In this document: positions 9,696 through 18,383 of the stretch, in pieces
Numbering within the stretch: the stretch's first letter is position 1
Layout: the number at the start of each line of letters is the position of its first letter
NCBI GenBank assembly: GCA_024401635.1
Contig: JAKSKP010000011.1
Location: 1-41,204 of the forward strand
Source: Bacteroidales bacterium
GTDB taxonomy: Bacteria; Bacteroidota; Bacteroidia; Bacteroidales; UBA932
DNA: 41,204 nt
Direction: 5' to 3'
The notes under the pieces: model-generated
Databases searched by the model: none
Told to the model about the DNA's origin: nothing
Seen by the model: the letters and a program-made list of their open reading frames with translations, nothing else
Made by a program: the position numbers and the translations under genes

Positions 9696-10615
9696 TGGCT
9701 TCAACGAAAAAAATCCTCAAAAACTTCTGGGCCTACATAGTCCTGACCCTGGGCTGTCTGATATACTGCAGCGCCTGGACCCAGATTTTCATTCCCAACG
9801 GAATAGTAAGCGGCGGCATCACGGGTATGTGCACCGTGATTCAGTACGGTACCGGCTTCCCCATGTATCTGTCGTACGGTATCATCAACGCACTGCTGCT
9901 GATCGCCGCATTCATAATACTCGGGAAATCCTTCGGCATACGCACCATTTATGCGCTTGCAATGATAACCCTGTTCCTTGACATACTGCCCTATTTCAAC
10001 CTGCCTCCGCTGGTTCTGAAGGAAGGAAACGGAATAATGATTCCAATTATAGCTTCATTGATGGAGGCCGTAGGCATATCAATACTTCTCAGTTATGGTG
10101 GAAGTTCGGGTGGAACTGATATCATTGCAATGATAGTCAACAAATTCTGGACGATATCCCTCGGGAGGGTATATATGATACTGGACATAGTCATAATAGC
10201 TTCCATAATGCTGGTTCCCGGCAAGACGATAGACGATATGATTTACGGTTATCTTGCCGTTATTGTGTTCTCTCTCGGCCTCGACTACATAATGCTGGGA
10301 CGGAAGTCTTCGGTTCAGATAATAGTGTTCTCAGAGCATTACGCGGAGATTGCCGACTACATCAACCAGAAGATGGACCGCGGAGTGACTGCCCTGAATG
10401 CCATAGGCTGGTACTCGCAGAAGGACAAGAAAGTCCTGCTGATACTGGTGCGGCGCAGCGAGATGAACGAACTTACTGACAGGATAAAGAAAGTGGACCC
10501 GAAGGCTTTTGTCGCAGTAACACCCGTATCCAGCGTATACGGTGAAGGCTTTGAGGAAATAAAGAGCGGATTCAGGCTCAAGAAAAAAAAGGATACGGAT
10601 GAAAGGACAGTTTAA
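9695..10615 (+). CDS. YitT family membrane protein (first of tandem pair)
   Basis: A 306-aa integral membrane protein of the YitT/DUF161 family with a cytoplasmic DUF2179 tail. Hydrophobic helices fill residues 10-205. Family signatures are the N-terminal IPNGIVSGGITGMCTVIQ and the glycine-rich SYGGSSGGTDIIAMIVNKF at about 129-147. The soluble tail from about 210 (KSSVQIIVFSEHYAEIADYI; RRSEMNELTDRIKKVDPKAF) is DUF2179. No transport substrate is established for this family as far as I know. The start overlaps the leuS stop and its end overlaps the next paralogue by 17 bases, so the two probably work together or as alternative subunits. Confidence 0.9.
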   Translation: MASTKKILKNFWAYIVLTLGCLIYCSAWTQIFIPNGIVSGGITGMCTVIQYGTGFPMYLSYGIINALLLIAAFIILGKSFGIRTIYALAMITLFLDILPYFNLPPLVLKEGNGIMIPIIASLMEAVGISILLSYGGSSGGTDIIAMIVNKFWTISLGRVYMILDIVIIASIMLVPGKTIDDMIYGYLAVIVFSLGLDYIMLGRKSSVQIIVFSEHYAEIADYINQKMDRGVTALNAIGWYSQKDKKVLLILVRRSEMNELTDRIKKVDPKAFVAVTPVSSVYGEGFEEIKSGFRLKKKKDTDERTV

Positions 10616-11564
10616 CTGGAAAAGGACTTTTCAAGTAATAGAGGATTATCTGTTCATAACCCTCGGAATGCTTATGTTCGTTACGGCCTGGACCATGTTC
10701 CTGCTCCCGAACAACTTGATGGGCGGCGGCGTATCCGGCATCTGCGCGATAATCCATTACGCAACGGGATGGTCCATGGGTGTGATGAACTTCACCATCA
10801 ACGCCATACTGCTTATCATAGCCTTCCTGGTGCTGGGACGCGGTTTCGGCATCAAGACCATATATGCCATAATCGCCTCGTCGCTGGCCTTCCAGTTCAT
10901 GCCTGAGATACTTCCCATGGACTTCATTGCCGAATTCGCACGCTCGAACGGCAAACTCGTATGCGTCATATTCAGCGGCGTCATCACGGGGGTCGGCATA
11001 GGGTTCACATTCACGCACGGAGGCAGCACCGGAGGCACCGACATCATAGCGATGATAATAAACAAGTACCGCAACATCACCCCGGGACGTCTGCTTCTGA
11101 TGATGGATGCCATCATCATACTTACGTCATTGGTGGTACCCTCATATCTTCCCGACGGCTCTCTGCAGCCAATCACTGAAAAGGTGGCCGTAGTGGTATA
11201 TGCGCTCATCCTGGTAGGGGTCAACGGCTATACCGTGGATGTTTACCTCACCGGTTCCAAGCAGTCCGTCCAGCTGTTGATATTCACGAAGAAGATAGAA
11301 GAGATGGCAAACGCCATAGCCTTCGATCTCCATCGCGGAGTCACGCTGCTGAAGTCCCGCGGATGGTATCACAAGGAGGAAAGTGAGGTCCTGATGGTAG
11401 TGGCAAGGAAGACCGATATGCAGATCATCCTTTCGACGATAAAGGAAATAGACCCCAAGGCTTTCATCACAGTATGTTCGGTAATGGGTGTATTCGGCCT
11501 CGGATTCGACACAATCAAGTCTCATAAAAAAACCAAGAAACCCCTGGAACAAGACGAAAAATAA
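10599..11564 (+). CDS. YitT family membrane protein (second of tandem pair)
   Basis: A 321-aa paralogue of the preceding gene with the same architecture. Membrane helices cover about 15-225, with PNNLMGGGVSGICAIIHYAT near the N-terminus, THGGSTGGTDIIAMIINKY in the middle, and a DUF2179 tail from about 228 (KQSVQLLIFTKKIEEMANAI; KEIDPKAFITV). It differs by a longer loop before the sixth segment (SYLPDGSLQPITEKV). The ATG at 10599 lies inside the end of the first copy. The divergence between copies points to an old duplication rather than a recent one. Function unknown beyond being a probable small-molecule transporter or sensor. Confidence 0.9.
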   Translation: MKGQFNWKRTFQVIEDYLFITLGMLMFVTAWTMFLLPNNLMGGGVSGICAIIHYATGWSMGVMNFTINAILLIIAFLVLGRGFGIKTIYAIIASSLAFQFMPEILPMDFIAEFARSNGKLVCVIFSGVITGVGIGFTFTHGGSTGGTDIIAMIINKYRNITPGRLLLMMDAIIILTSLVVPSYLPDGSLQPITEKVAVVVYALILVGVNGYTVDVYLTGSKQSVQLLIFTKKIEEMANAIAFDLHRGVTLLKSRGWYHKEESEVLMVVARKTDMQIILSTIKEIDPKAFITVCSVMGVFGLGFDTIKSHKKTKKPLEQDEK

Positions 11565-11585
11565 ACCTGCTTCAAACTTAAACTT

Positions 11586-12095
11586 ATGCAAACTTCAATC
11601 ATCGCGGCCGTCTGCGCTGCGGTATCTTTCGCCATCGCTTTCATCCTCGGAAGATGGACGTCCACCGAGTCCGTGGCACGAAGGAGGTACACCAAAGATG
11701 CCGGCAAGCCACCAATGTGGCTGAAGAACTACAAATGCAACGCATATACCAGAAAGATCTACGAAAGTATCATCACCCTGTTTGAGAATGAAAAACCCTA
11801 TCTCGATTCATCGCTGAGCATAGATGACGTTGCCCGTGCGGTCGGAACCAACAGGGGCTACATCGCAAAGGCGGTCAAGGTGTATTCAGGACGGAATTTC
11901 TGCCAGTTTGTGAATTCCTACAGGATAGAGTATGCGAAGGAACTTTTCCGCAATGACAGGAAGATCAAGGTGAACCAGATGGCCTCGGACAGCGGATTCA
12001 ATTCCTCCACATCATTCTCCATCGCATTCAAGATGGTACACGACATACCTCCCGGAGAATGGTGCCGGCAGTACAAGGACAAAATCAAACGGTGA
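11586..12095 (+). CDS. Membrane-anchored AraC-type DNA-binding protein
   Basis: A 169-aa protein with one N-terminal membrane segment (about 5-22, IIAAVCAAVSFAIAFILG) followed by a basic stretch (ARRRY) and an AraC-type double helix-turn-helix at about 78-160. The first helix pair includes LSIDDVARAVGTNRGYIAKA; the second includes VNQMASDSGFNSSTSFSIAF, close to the AraC consensus GFxSxSxFxxxFKKxxGxTP, then IPPGEW. There is no sensor, cupin or response-regulator domain, so the protein is little more than a tethered DNA-binding domain. It follows the second yitT by 21 bases, in the same direction. The 3' end overlaps the convergent clp gene by 11 bases. Targets are unknown. Confidence 0.82.
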   Translation: MQTSIIAAVCAAVSFAIAFILGRWTSTESVARRRYTKDAGKPPMWLKNYKCNAYTRKIYESIITLFENEKPYLDSSLSIDDVARAVGTNRGYIAKAVKVYSGRNFCQFVNSYRIEYAKELFRNDRKIKVNQMASDSGFNSSTSFSIAFKMVHDIPPGEWCRQYKDKIKR

Positions 12096-14355
12096 TTATA
12101 CGGCTGTCGCCTTCCTTGCTGTCCATACTCTTGCGCAGGAGTTTCTCGGATACGGGATCCTCCACGAGCGAGGTTATGGCCTTGCGCAGGGGTCGGGCCC
12201 CGAAACGGGGGTTAAATCCCTCAGCAGCCACCTTGCGACGGGTTGCCGCGCTCACGCGAAGGGTATAGCCGTTGTCGGCCACCCTCTTCTTTATCTTGGA
12301 GAGCTCCAGATTGATTATGCCGTCCACGTCAGTGCTGTCGAGACTGCGGAAGAAAATCCTGTCGTCCAGCCTGCCGAGGAACTCCGGAGGAAAAGTCCTG
12401 GACATCACCTTCTCGACCACTGACTTGTTGAAAGCCTCCTGGGACTTTCCGGCGGCATCATAGCCCACGGCCCCTCCCCTTTCGGCCACTTCACGCGAGC
12501 CCACGTTGGATGTCATGATGATTACCGTGTTGCGGAACGACACCCTGCGGCCCCTGCTGTCAGTCAGGCAGCCTTCATCCATCACCTGAAGCAGAAGATT
12601 GAATATGTCGGGATGCGCCTTCTCGATTTCGTCCAGCAGCACCACGCAATACGGATGCTGGCGCACGGGCTCGGTTAGCTGGCCGTTGTCTTCAAAGCCC
12701 ACGTAGCCCGGAGGCGCACCTATCAGACGGGATACGGCGAACTTCTCCATATATTCGCTCATATCGATGCGCACCATATTGTCGGCATCATCGAAGAGGT
12801 ATTCGGCGAGGGATTTTGCAAGAAGGGTCTTTCCGACCCCGGTGGGACCGAAGAACAGGAACGAACCAATGGGTCTGTCCGGGTCCTTTATGCCCGAGCG
12901 CCCGCGGCAAATGGCCCTGCAGACCTTCTCCACCGCGTCATTCTGCCCTATCACCCTGGACTTCAGTTCGGATGCCATATTCAGGAGGCGTTCGCCCTCG
13001 CTCTGCGCAATGCGTCCCACAGGTATGCCTGTCATACGGGAAATCACCTTCTCGACAGCCTCCTTGTCCACCACGGCTTCCCGTCCGCAGGAGGCAAGAC
13101 GCAGCATTGAGCCCGCCTCGTCCATCACGTCCACGGCCTTGTCGGGCAGACAGCGCGAACTTATGTACCTTTCAGACAGGGTAACGCAGGTCCTCAGAGC
13201 CTCATCGGTATAGCGCACCTTGTGATGGGCCTCATACTTGGGGGCAAGCAGACGGAGTATTGCGGTAGTCTCCTGAATGTCGGTCTTCTCAACCACAACC
13301 TTCTGGAAACGACGGTCCAGTGCACCGTCCTTCTCAATGTATTTCGTGAACTCGTCCACCGTCGTGGCGCCTATGCACTGGATCTCTCCCCTTGCAAGGG
13401 CTGGCTTGAGTATATTGGCGGCATCCAGACTGCCCTCGGCTCTGCCGGCGCCGACGATGTTGTGGAATTCGTCTATGAACAGTATTACGTCATCACGCCC
13501 CTGTATGGCGGATATTATGCTCTTCAGGCGCTTTTCGAAATCCCCTCTGAACTTGGTTCCGGCCACGACGGCGGCAAGGTCAAGGGACACTATTTTCTTG
13601 CCGGCCATGCTTTCCGGCACCTGCTGCTTGGCTATGCGCAAGGCTATGCCCTCGACGATGGCGCTCTTGCCTACGCCGGGATCTCCTACAAGCATTGCGT
13701 TGTTCTTCTTGCGGCGGCCGAGTATCTGTATCACGCGGTCTATCTCCGCATCACGGCCGTGTACCGGGTCCAGTTTGCCAACGAGGGCATCCTCCGTGAT
13801 GTCGTGGCCGAACTCTTCCAAAGGACTGGGTTCAGCACCCTTGCGCTCCTGCGCGTCATCCTCCTGCCCTGCAGGATCTTCATCTCCGCCGGCAGCATCC
13901 TTCTCCTTCGGCGGAGGATATGCGCTGGCCATCACAGCCTGCACGCGTCCGTAGTCAACCTGCCACTGCGACCTGAGCAGGGCTGCTCCGTACCCGGCCT
14001 CTACCCTCAACAGGGCGAGCAGCAGATGCACGGGAAATGCTTCCACACATTCGCTGCGTCTTGTCTCCAGCAGCATCAGCGACAGCATATTCTGACCGGT
14101 GCGTGAGAGTCCGACTTTCTCCAGGTCGGAGAAAGGTATCTGCTCGTTAGTAGTTATCCTGTTATCAATGAACAATTTGAGACGATCAAGCTCCACTCCG
14201 CAATCCTCCAGGATGCGGCAGGCGGAATTGGTGGCATGACGCAGTATTCCAAGCAGCATATGATCAGGGCCGATCCCGTAGCTGCCTGTGCGCATAGCCT
14301 CTTCCCTGCTGTAAGAAAGAGCCGCGTTCAGATCGTCTGAAAATTTGATTTCCAT
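12085..14355 (-). CDS. ClpA/ClpC-type AAA+ unfoldase
   Basis: ATP-dependent unfoldase, 756 aa. Clp N-domain repeats cover about 1-145, then an acidic, proline-rich linker (148-180). AAA-1: Walker A GDPGVGKS 224-231, Walker B ILFIDE 291-296. AAA-2: Walker A GPTGVGKT 503-510, Walker B VVLLDE 571-576. The segment between the two AAA domains is short, with neither the long coiled-coil M-domain of ClpB nor an obvious UVR segment of ClpC; length and layout are ClpA-like. A loop with V-G-Y at 630-632 lies where ClpA/ClpC/ClpX carry the IGF/VGF-type ClpP-docking tripeptide, so it probably feeds ClpP. A one-mismatch -7 box (TAAATTCG, 14388-14381) lies 25 bases upstream. No clpS or clpP is nearby. Confidence 0.9.
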   Translation of the reverse strand: MEIKFSDDLNAALSYSREEAMRTGSYGIGPDHMLLGILRHATNSACRILEDCGVELDRLKLFIDNRITTNEQIPFSDLEKVGLSRTGQNMLSLMLLETRRSECVEAFPVHLLLALLRVEAGYGAALLRSQWQVDYGRVQAVMASAYPPPKEKDAAGGDEDPAGQEDDAQERKGAEPSPLEEFGHDITEDALVGKLDPVHGRDAEIDRVIQILGRRKKNNAMLVGDPGVGKSAIVEGIALRIAKQQVPESMAGKKIVSLDLAAVVAGTKFRGDFEKRLKSIISAIQGRDDVILFIDEFHNIVGAGRAEGSLDAANILKPALARGEIQCIGATTVDEFTKYIEKDGALDRRFQKVVVEKTDIQETTAILRLLAPKYEAHHKVRYTDEALRTCVTLSERYISSRCLPDKAVDVMDEAGSMLRLASCGREAVVDKEAVEKVISRMTGIPVGRIAQSEGERLLNMASELKSRVIGQNDAVEKVCRAICRGRSGIKDPDRPIGSFLFFGPTGVGKTLLAKSLAEYLFDDADNMVRIDMSEYMEKFAVSRLIGAPPGYVGFEDNGQLTEPVRQHPYCVVLLDEIEKAHPDIFNLLLQVMDEGCLTDSRGRRVSFRNTVIIMTSNVGSREVAERGGAVGYDAAGKSQEAFNKSVVEKVMSRTFPPEFLGRLDDRIFFRSLDSTDVDGIINLELSKIKKRVADNGYTLRVSAATRRKVAAEGFNPRFGARPLRKAITSLVEDPVSEKLLRKSMDSKEGDSRIITV

Positions 14356-14401
14356 CGCTCAAATAGCACAAAAACTTGTGCGAATTTAAGGTTTTTTTTT
14401 G

Positions 14402-14409
14402 TAAATTTG
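14402..14409 (+). promoter_or_regulatory. Bacteroidetes -7 box for gyrA
   Basis: TAAATTTG, an exact match to TAnnTTTG, 26 bases before the gyrA ATG at 14436. It supports that start: an upstream in-frame ATG at 14376 lies before the promoter and cannot be the start of the same message. Confidence 0.6.
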
Positions 14410-14435
14410 CGTGTTTGGCAAATGAAAGAAACAAA

Positions 14436-16955
14436 ATGGAAAATGAAGTAAAGACAGGCCGCATCGAGCAGGTGGAAATCGACCACCAGATGAGAAGCGC
14501 GTACATTGATTATTCAATGTCCGTAATCGTCTCCCGTGCGTTGCCTGATGTAAGGGACGGATTGAAGCCCGTACAGCGCAGAGTGCTGTTCGGAATGGAC
14601 AAACTCAACCTGGATTTCTCGTCAGCGACGGTGAAATCCGCAGCCATCGTCGGTGAGGTGATGGGTAAGTATCACCCCCACGGTGACGCTTCCATATACG
14701 ACACAATGGTCCGTATGGCCCAGAACTGGAACCTGCGCTATCCCCTCGTGAAGGGACAGGGCAACTTCGGTTCCATGGACGGCTACAGCGCGGCGGCCTC
14801 CCGTTACACAGAGGCTAAGCTGGAAAAGATTTCAGCGGCCGTGATGGATGAAATAGACAAGGACACCGTGGATATGGTGAAGAACTATGACGAGCGTTTC
14901 GACGAGCCCACAGTCCTTCCCACAAAGGTGCCCCTGCTTCTGGTGAACGGTTCTGCCGGCATCGCCGTCGGAATGGCCACCAATATGGCTCCCCACAATC
15001 TCGGCGAGGTGTGCGACGCGATATGCGCATACATTGACAACAAGGATATCACCGTGGACGACCTGATGCAGTACATCAAGGGTCCCGATTTCCCCACAGG
15101 AGGCATAATCCAAGGCATCAGCGGAATCAAGGAAGCGTATCAGACAGGCCGCGGAAGGGTTGTGGTACGTGCCAAAACCAATATTGAGACGGACGAGAAG
15201 GGACGCGACACGATAGTCGTGACCGAGGTTCCCTATATGGTCAACAAGAAGGAGATGCTCATCCACATAGCCGAGCTCGTGGAAGCCAAGAAGATTGAAG
15301 GCATCACCTACATGAACGACGAGACATCCAGAAACGGTGTCCGCATCATTTTCAGGGTGAAGCAGGGCTACAACGCCAACGTTGTGCTCAACACCCTCTT
15401 CAAGAACACGGCTCTTCAGAGCAGTTTCTCCATCAACAACGTGGCCCTCGTGGGAGGACGTCCGTACACCCTCAACCTCAAGGACCTGATAGTCAATTTC
15501 GTAAAGCACCGCCACGAGGTGGTCGTACGCCGTACCAGGTTCGAGAAGGCCAAGGCAGAGGCAGAGGCCCATATCCTGAAAGGCCTGCTCATAGCCCAGG
15601 ACAACATCGACAGGGTTATCGAGATCATCAAGAAGGCGGACAGCACCGAGGATGCGAAGCTCAAGCTCCAGGCCGAATTCGGTCTGGACGAGATTCAGAG
15701 CAACGCCATAGTCGAGATGAGGCTCAAGGCTCTCACAGGACTCGAAAGGGAGAAGCTCCAGGCCAAGTATGACGAGTTGTGCAAGTTCATCGAAAGATGC
15801 ATCGGGATACTCGGCAGCGAGGCGATACAGCTTCAGATCGTGCGCGACGAGACCCTTGAAGTCAAGGTGAAATACGGCGACGAGCGCCGCACCGTGATAG
15901 AGCCCGCCGAAGGCGAGTGGAATCCCGAGGATTTCTATGCAGACGACGATATGGTAATCACCATCTCCCATCTGGGTTACATCAAGCGTACGCCGCTCAC
16001 GGAATTCAAGACCCAGCACCGCGGAGGTGTCGGTCTCAAGGCATCCCAGACCAGGGACGAAGACTTCATCGAGCACATATACATAGCCAATATGCACAGC
16101 ACGATGCTGCTGTTCACCAAGCTCGGACGCTGCCACTGGCTCAAGGTATACGAGATACCAGAGGGCGCACGCTCATCCAAGGGCCGCGCCATCCAGAACA
16201 TACTGCAGATAGATCCCGATGACGCGGTACAGACCTATATCAACGTGCCCACCCTCAAGGATGAGGAATATGTGAATAATCATTACGTGGTTCTGGTCAC
16301 CAAGCGGGGCATCATCAAGAAGACCACGCTCGAGGCATACTCCCGTCCGAGGGCAAACGGCATCAACGCCGTCACCATCAAGGAAGGCGACGCCCTGCTG
16401 CAGGCGGACCTCACCAACGGCAGCTCTGAGATAATGATGGCCGCACGCGACGGACGCTGCGTAAGGTTCAGCGAGGAAGGCGTACGCCCTATGGGAAGGA
16501 ACGCCGCCGGAGTCAAGGGTATCAACATCAGCGAAACCGATGAGGTCATCGGAGTCATCTGCCACGACATCAATTCCGAAGAGGAAGCTTCACGCACCAT
16601 ACTGGTAGTCAGCGAGAACGGCTTCGGAAAACGTTCCGAAGGCGAAGACTACAGGATGACAGCCCGCGGAGCCAAGGGCGTGAAGACTCTCAACATCACC
16701 GAGAAGACAGGCAACCTGGTGGCCATCAAGAGCGTGAGGGATGACGAAGACCTTATGATAATCAACAAGTCAGGTCTCACCATAAGGATGGCCGTCGATT
16801 CCATAAGGGTTGCAGGACGAGCCCCCCAGGGCGTTAAACTCATCAGCATAAGGGAGGGTGATTCCATCGCCGCCGTATCGGTTGTTCCCAAACAGGACGA
16901 GGATGGCACGGAAAATGCACAGGAACAGAACGTTGAAGAAAACAGCGAACAATAA
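14436..16955 (+). CDS. gyrA: DNA gyrase subunit A
   Basis: DNA-cleaving subunit of gyrase, 839 aa from the ATG at 14436 (MENEVKTGRIEQVEIDHQMR). The N-terminal half has the winged-helix and tower domains with catalytic Tyr124 (AASRYTEAK). The C-terminal half is the beta-pinwheel that wraps DNA, with a GyrA-box-like QHRGGVG, which favours GyrA over ParC. The quinolone-resistance region reads HPHGDASIYDT, so the residue equivalent to E. coli Ser83 is Ala85 (codon at 14688-14690), while the Asp87 equivalent is kept. The tail is acidic and glutamine-rich, as usual. It is divergent from clp; the TPR gene follows after 21 bases. Confidence 0.97.
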   Translation: MENEVKTGRIEQVEIDHQMRSAYIDYSMSVIVSRALPDVRDGLKPVQRRVLFGMDKLNLDFSSATVKSAAIVGEVMGKYHPHGDASIYDTMVRMAQNWNLRYPLVKGQGNFGSMDGYSAAASRYTEAKLEKISAAVMDEIDKDTVDMVKNYDERFDEPTVLPTKVPLLLVNGSAGIAVGMATNMAPHNLGEVCDAICAYIDNKDITVDDLMQYIKGPDFPTGGIIQGISGIKEAYQTGRGRVVVRAKTNIETDEKGRDTIVVTEVPYMVNKKEMLIHIAELVEAKKIEGITYMNDETSRNGVRIIFRVKQGYNANVVLNTLFKNTALQSSFSINNVALVGGRPYTLNLKDLIVNFVKHRHEVVVRRTRFEKAKAEAEAHILKGLLIAQDNIDRVIEIIKKADSTEDAKLKLQAEFGLDEIQSNAIVEMRLKALTGLEREKLQAKYDELCKFIERCIGILGSEAIQLQIVRDETLEVKVKYGDERRTVIEPAEGEWNPEDFYADDDMVITISHLGYIKRTPLTEFKTQHRGGVGLKASQTRDEDFIEHIYIANMHSTMLLFTKLGRCHWLKVYEIPEGARSSKGRAIQNILQIDPDDAVQTYINVPTLKDEEYVNNHYVVLVTKRGIIKKTTLEAYSRPRANGINAVTIKEGDALLQADLTNGSSEIMMAARDGRCVRFSEEGVRPMGRNAAGVKGINISETDEVIGVICHDINSEEEASRTILVVSENGFGKRSEGEDYRMTARGAKGVKTLNITEKTGNLVAIKSVRDDEDLMIINKSGLTIRMAVDSIRVAGRAPQGVKLISIREGDSIAAVSVVPKQDEDGTENAQEQNVEENSEQ

Positions 16956-16976
16956 TTCAAACAAATAGACAACATT

Positions 16977-18287
16977 ATGAAAAAATTAATGCTCATCGTC
17001 GCTCTCGCGGCAACAGTTACTTCGGCTTATGCTCAGAAGAGTGAAGAGGCCATCAAGAAAGCCGTAGCAAACGCCCAGGCTGCTTGTGAGAACCCCAAGA
17101 AAGCCGACAAACCTGCGACCTGGCTTACTCTGGCAAAGGCCAATATGGACGCATACACCACCGCACAGGGTCAGGGCTGGCTCGGTGGAAACAAGCAGGA
17201 AATCGCCATGGTAACCGGCGTCAAACCCATCGAGACCGTCACCGAAACCCTCGGAGACATCGAGTACACGGTTGACGTTTATGCCAATGCAAAGTACTAC
17301 TATGCTCCCAACGGATCTCTCCAGATGATTGACATCACCAAGCCCATCGTGGAAAATGCACTTTCCGGTGCCCTTGACGCATTCCGCAAGGCTGCCGAGC
17401 TCGACGTCAAGAATGCCAAGATCAAAGAAATCACCGAAGGAATCGAGAAGATTGCCTCCGACTATCAGACTGAAGCAATGAACGCTTACTACAAGGGCGA
17501 CTACAAATCCGCTTCCGTCTGCTTCGCTTCAGCAGCCGCAGCAGTTGCCGGCAAGCCCCTCGAAAAGATTGACTCAGCTTCCATATACAACAGCGGCCAG
17601 ACCGCATACTTCGCCGGAGATCTCGAGACAGCCAAGGCTTGCATGAAAAGGTGCATCAACATCAACTATCTGGCCGGCGGCGACGTCTATGCAAAGCTCG
17701 CGGAGTGCTACAAGGCTCAGAAGGATACCGTTTCCACAAAGTCCACGCTCGAGGAGGCATTTGCCAAATTCCCCGAGAACCAGGGCATACTTATCGGTCT
17801 GATCAACCTTTATCTCGACACGAAGGATGATCCCGAGAAACTTTTCGCTCTTCTCGAGAAAGCAAAGGTCAACGAACCCACAAACGCTTCTCTCTATTAT
17901 GTTGAGGGCAACATCCGCAAGCAACTCGGACAGATCGAGAAAGCCGTTGAAGCATATGACCAGTGCGCTATCGTAAACCCCAAATATGAGTTCGGTTTCA
18001 TAGGCAAGGGACTCCTCTACTGGGAAGAGGCCGTCAAAATTCAGGGAAAGGCCGAGAACGAGTTCAATGACAAGGAATACGAGAAGCTCGTCCAGCAGTT
18101 CGAGACAGCTTGTCTCAACGCCGCAGACCCTTTCACAAAGGCATTCGAGATGACACAGGACGCTCAGATCAAGCTCAGCCTTGCCGATTACCTGAAGAAC
18201 ATCTATTTCCGTTTCCGCGACAAAGGTCCCGACTACGAGAACGCCTACAACAAATTCAACGAATACTCAAAGAGCGCTGCTGAATAA
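16977..18287 (+). CDS. Secreted tetratricopeptide-repeat protein
   Basis: A 436-aa periplasmic or surface protein with a signal peptide (1-19, TSAYA before QKSEE) and several TPR-like helix pairs, clearest at about 165-370 (NAYYKGDYKSASVCFASAAA; YNSGQTAYFAGDLETAKACM; YVEGNIRKQLGQIEKAVEAY). TPR arrays are protein-protein scaffolds; no enzymatic domain is visible. Codon use is typical of a well-expressed gene. It starts 21 bases after gyrA and ends just before a strong terminator, so it is probably co-transcribed with gyrA, although no functional link to gyrase is evident. The specific partner is unknown. Confidence 0.85.
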   Translation: MKKLMLIVALAATVTSAYAQKSEEAIKKAVANAQAACENPKKADKPATWLTLAKANMDAYTTAQGQGWLGGNKQEIAMVTGVKPIETVTETLGDIEYTVDVYANAKYYYAPNGSLQMIDITKPIVENALSGALDAFRKAAELDVKNAKIKEITEGIEKIASDYQTEAMNAYYKGDYKSASVCFASAAAAVAGKPLEKIDSASIYNSGQTAYFAGDLETAKACMKRCININYLAGGDVYAKLAECYKAQKDTVSTKSTLEEAFAKFPENQGILIGLINLYLDTKDDPEKLFALLEKAKVNEPTNASLYYVEGNIRKQLGQIEKAVEAYDQCAIVNPKYEFGFIGKGLLYWEEAVKIQGKAENEFNDKEYEKLVQQFETACLNAADPFTKAFEMTQDAQIKLSLADYLKNIYFRFRDKGPDYENAYNKFNEYSKSAAE

Positions 18288-18305
18288 ATACCATCAGCAT
18301 TCAAT

Positions 18306-18349
18306 AAAAAGAAGCCGGCCAAAAAGCAATTTTTGGTCGGTTTCTTTTT
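18306..18349. terminator. Bidirectional intrinsic terminator
   Basis: A near-perfect inverted repeat: left arm 18306-18325, loop GCAA at 18326-18329, right arm 18330-18349. The GC core is flanked by A-tracts on the left and T-tracts on the right, so it works for the rightward gyrA-TPR unit and for nhaA, which ends 35 bases away on the other strand. Confidence 0.9.
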
Positions 18350-18383
18350 GCATAGAGGTGTCACCAGCTTCGCAGCAGGTGGT

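Noticed and set aside
14832..16136. 434-codon minus ORF opposite gyrA
   Set aside because: Antisense frame of a well-conserved gyrA; composition mirrors the gyrA codons and there is no promoter.
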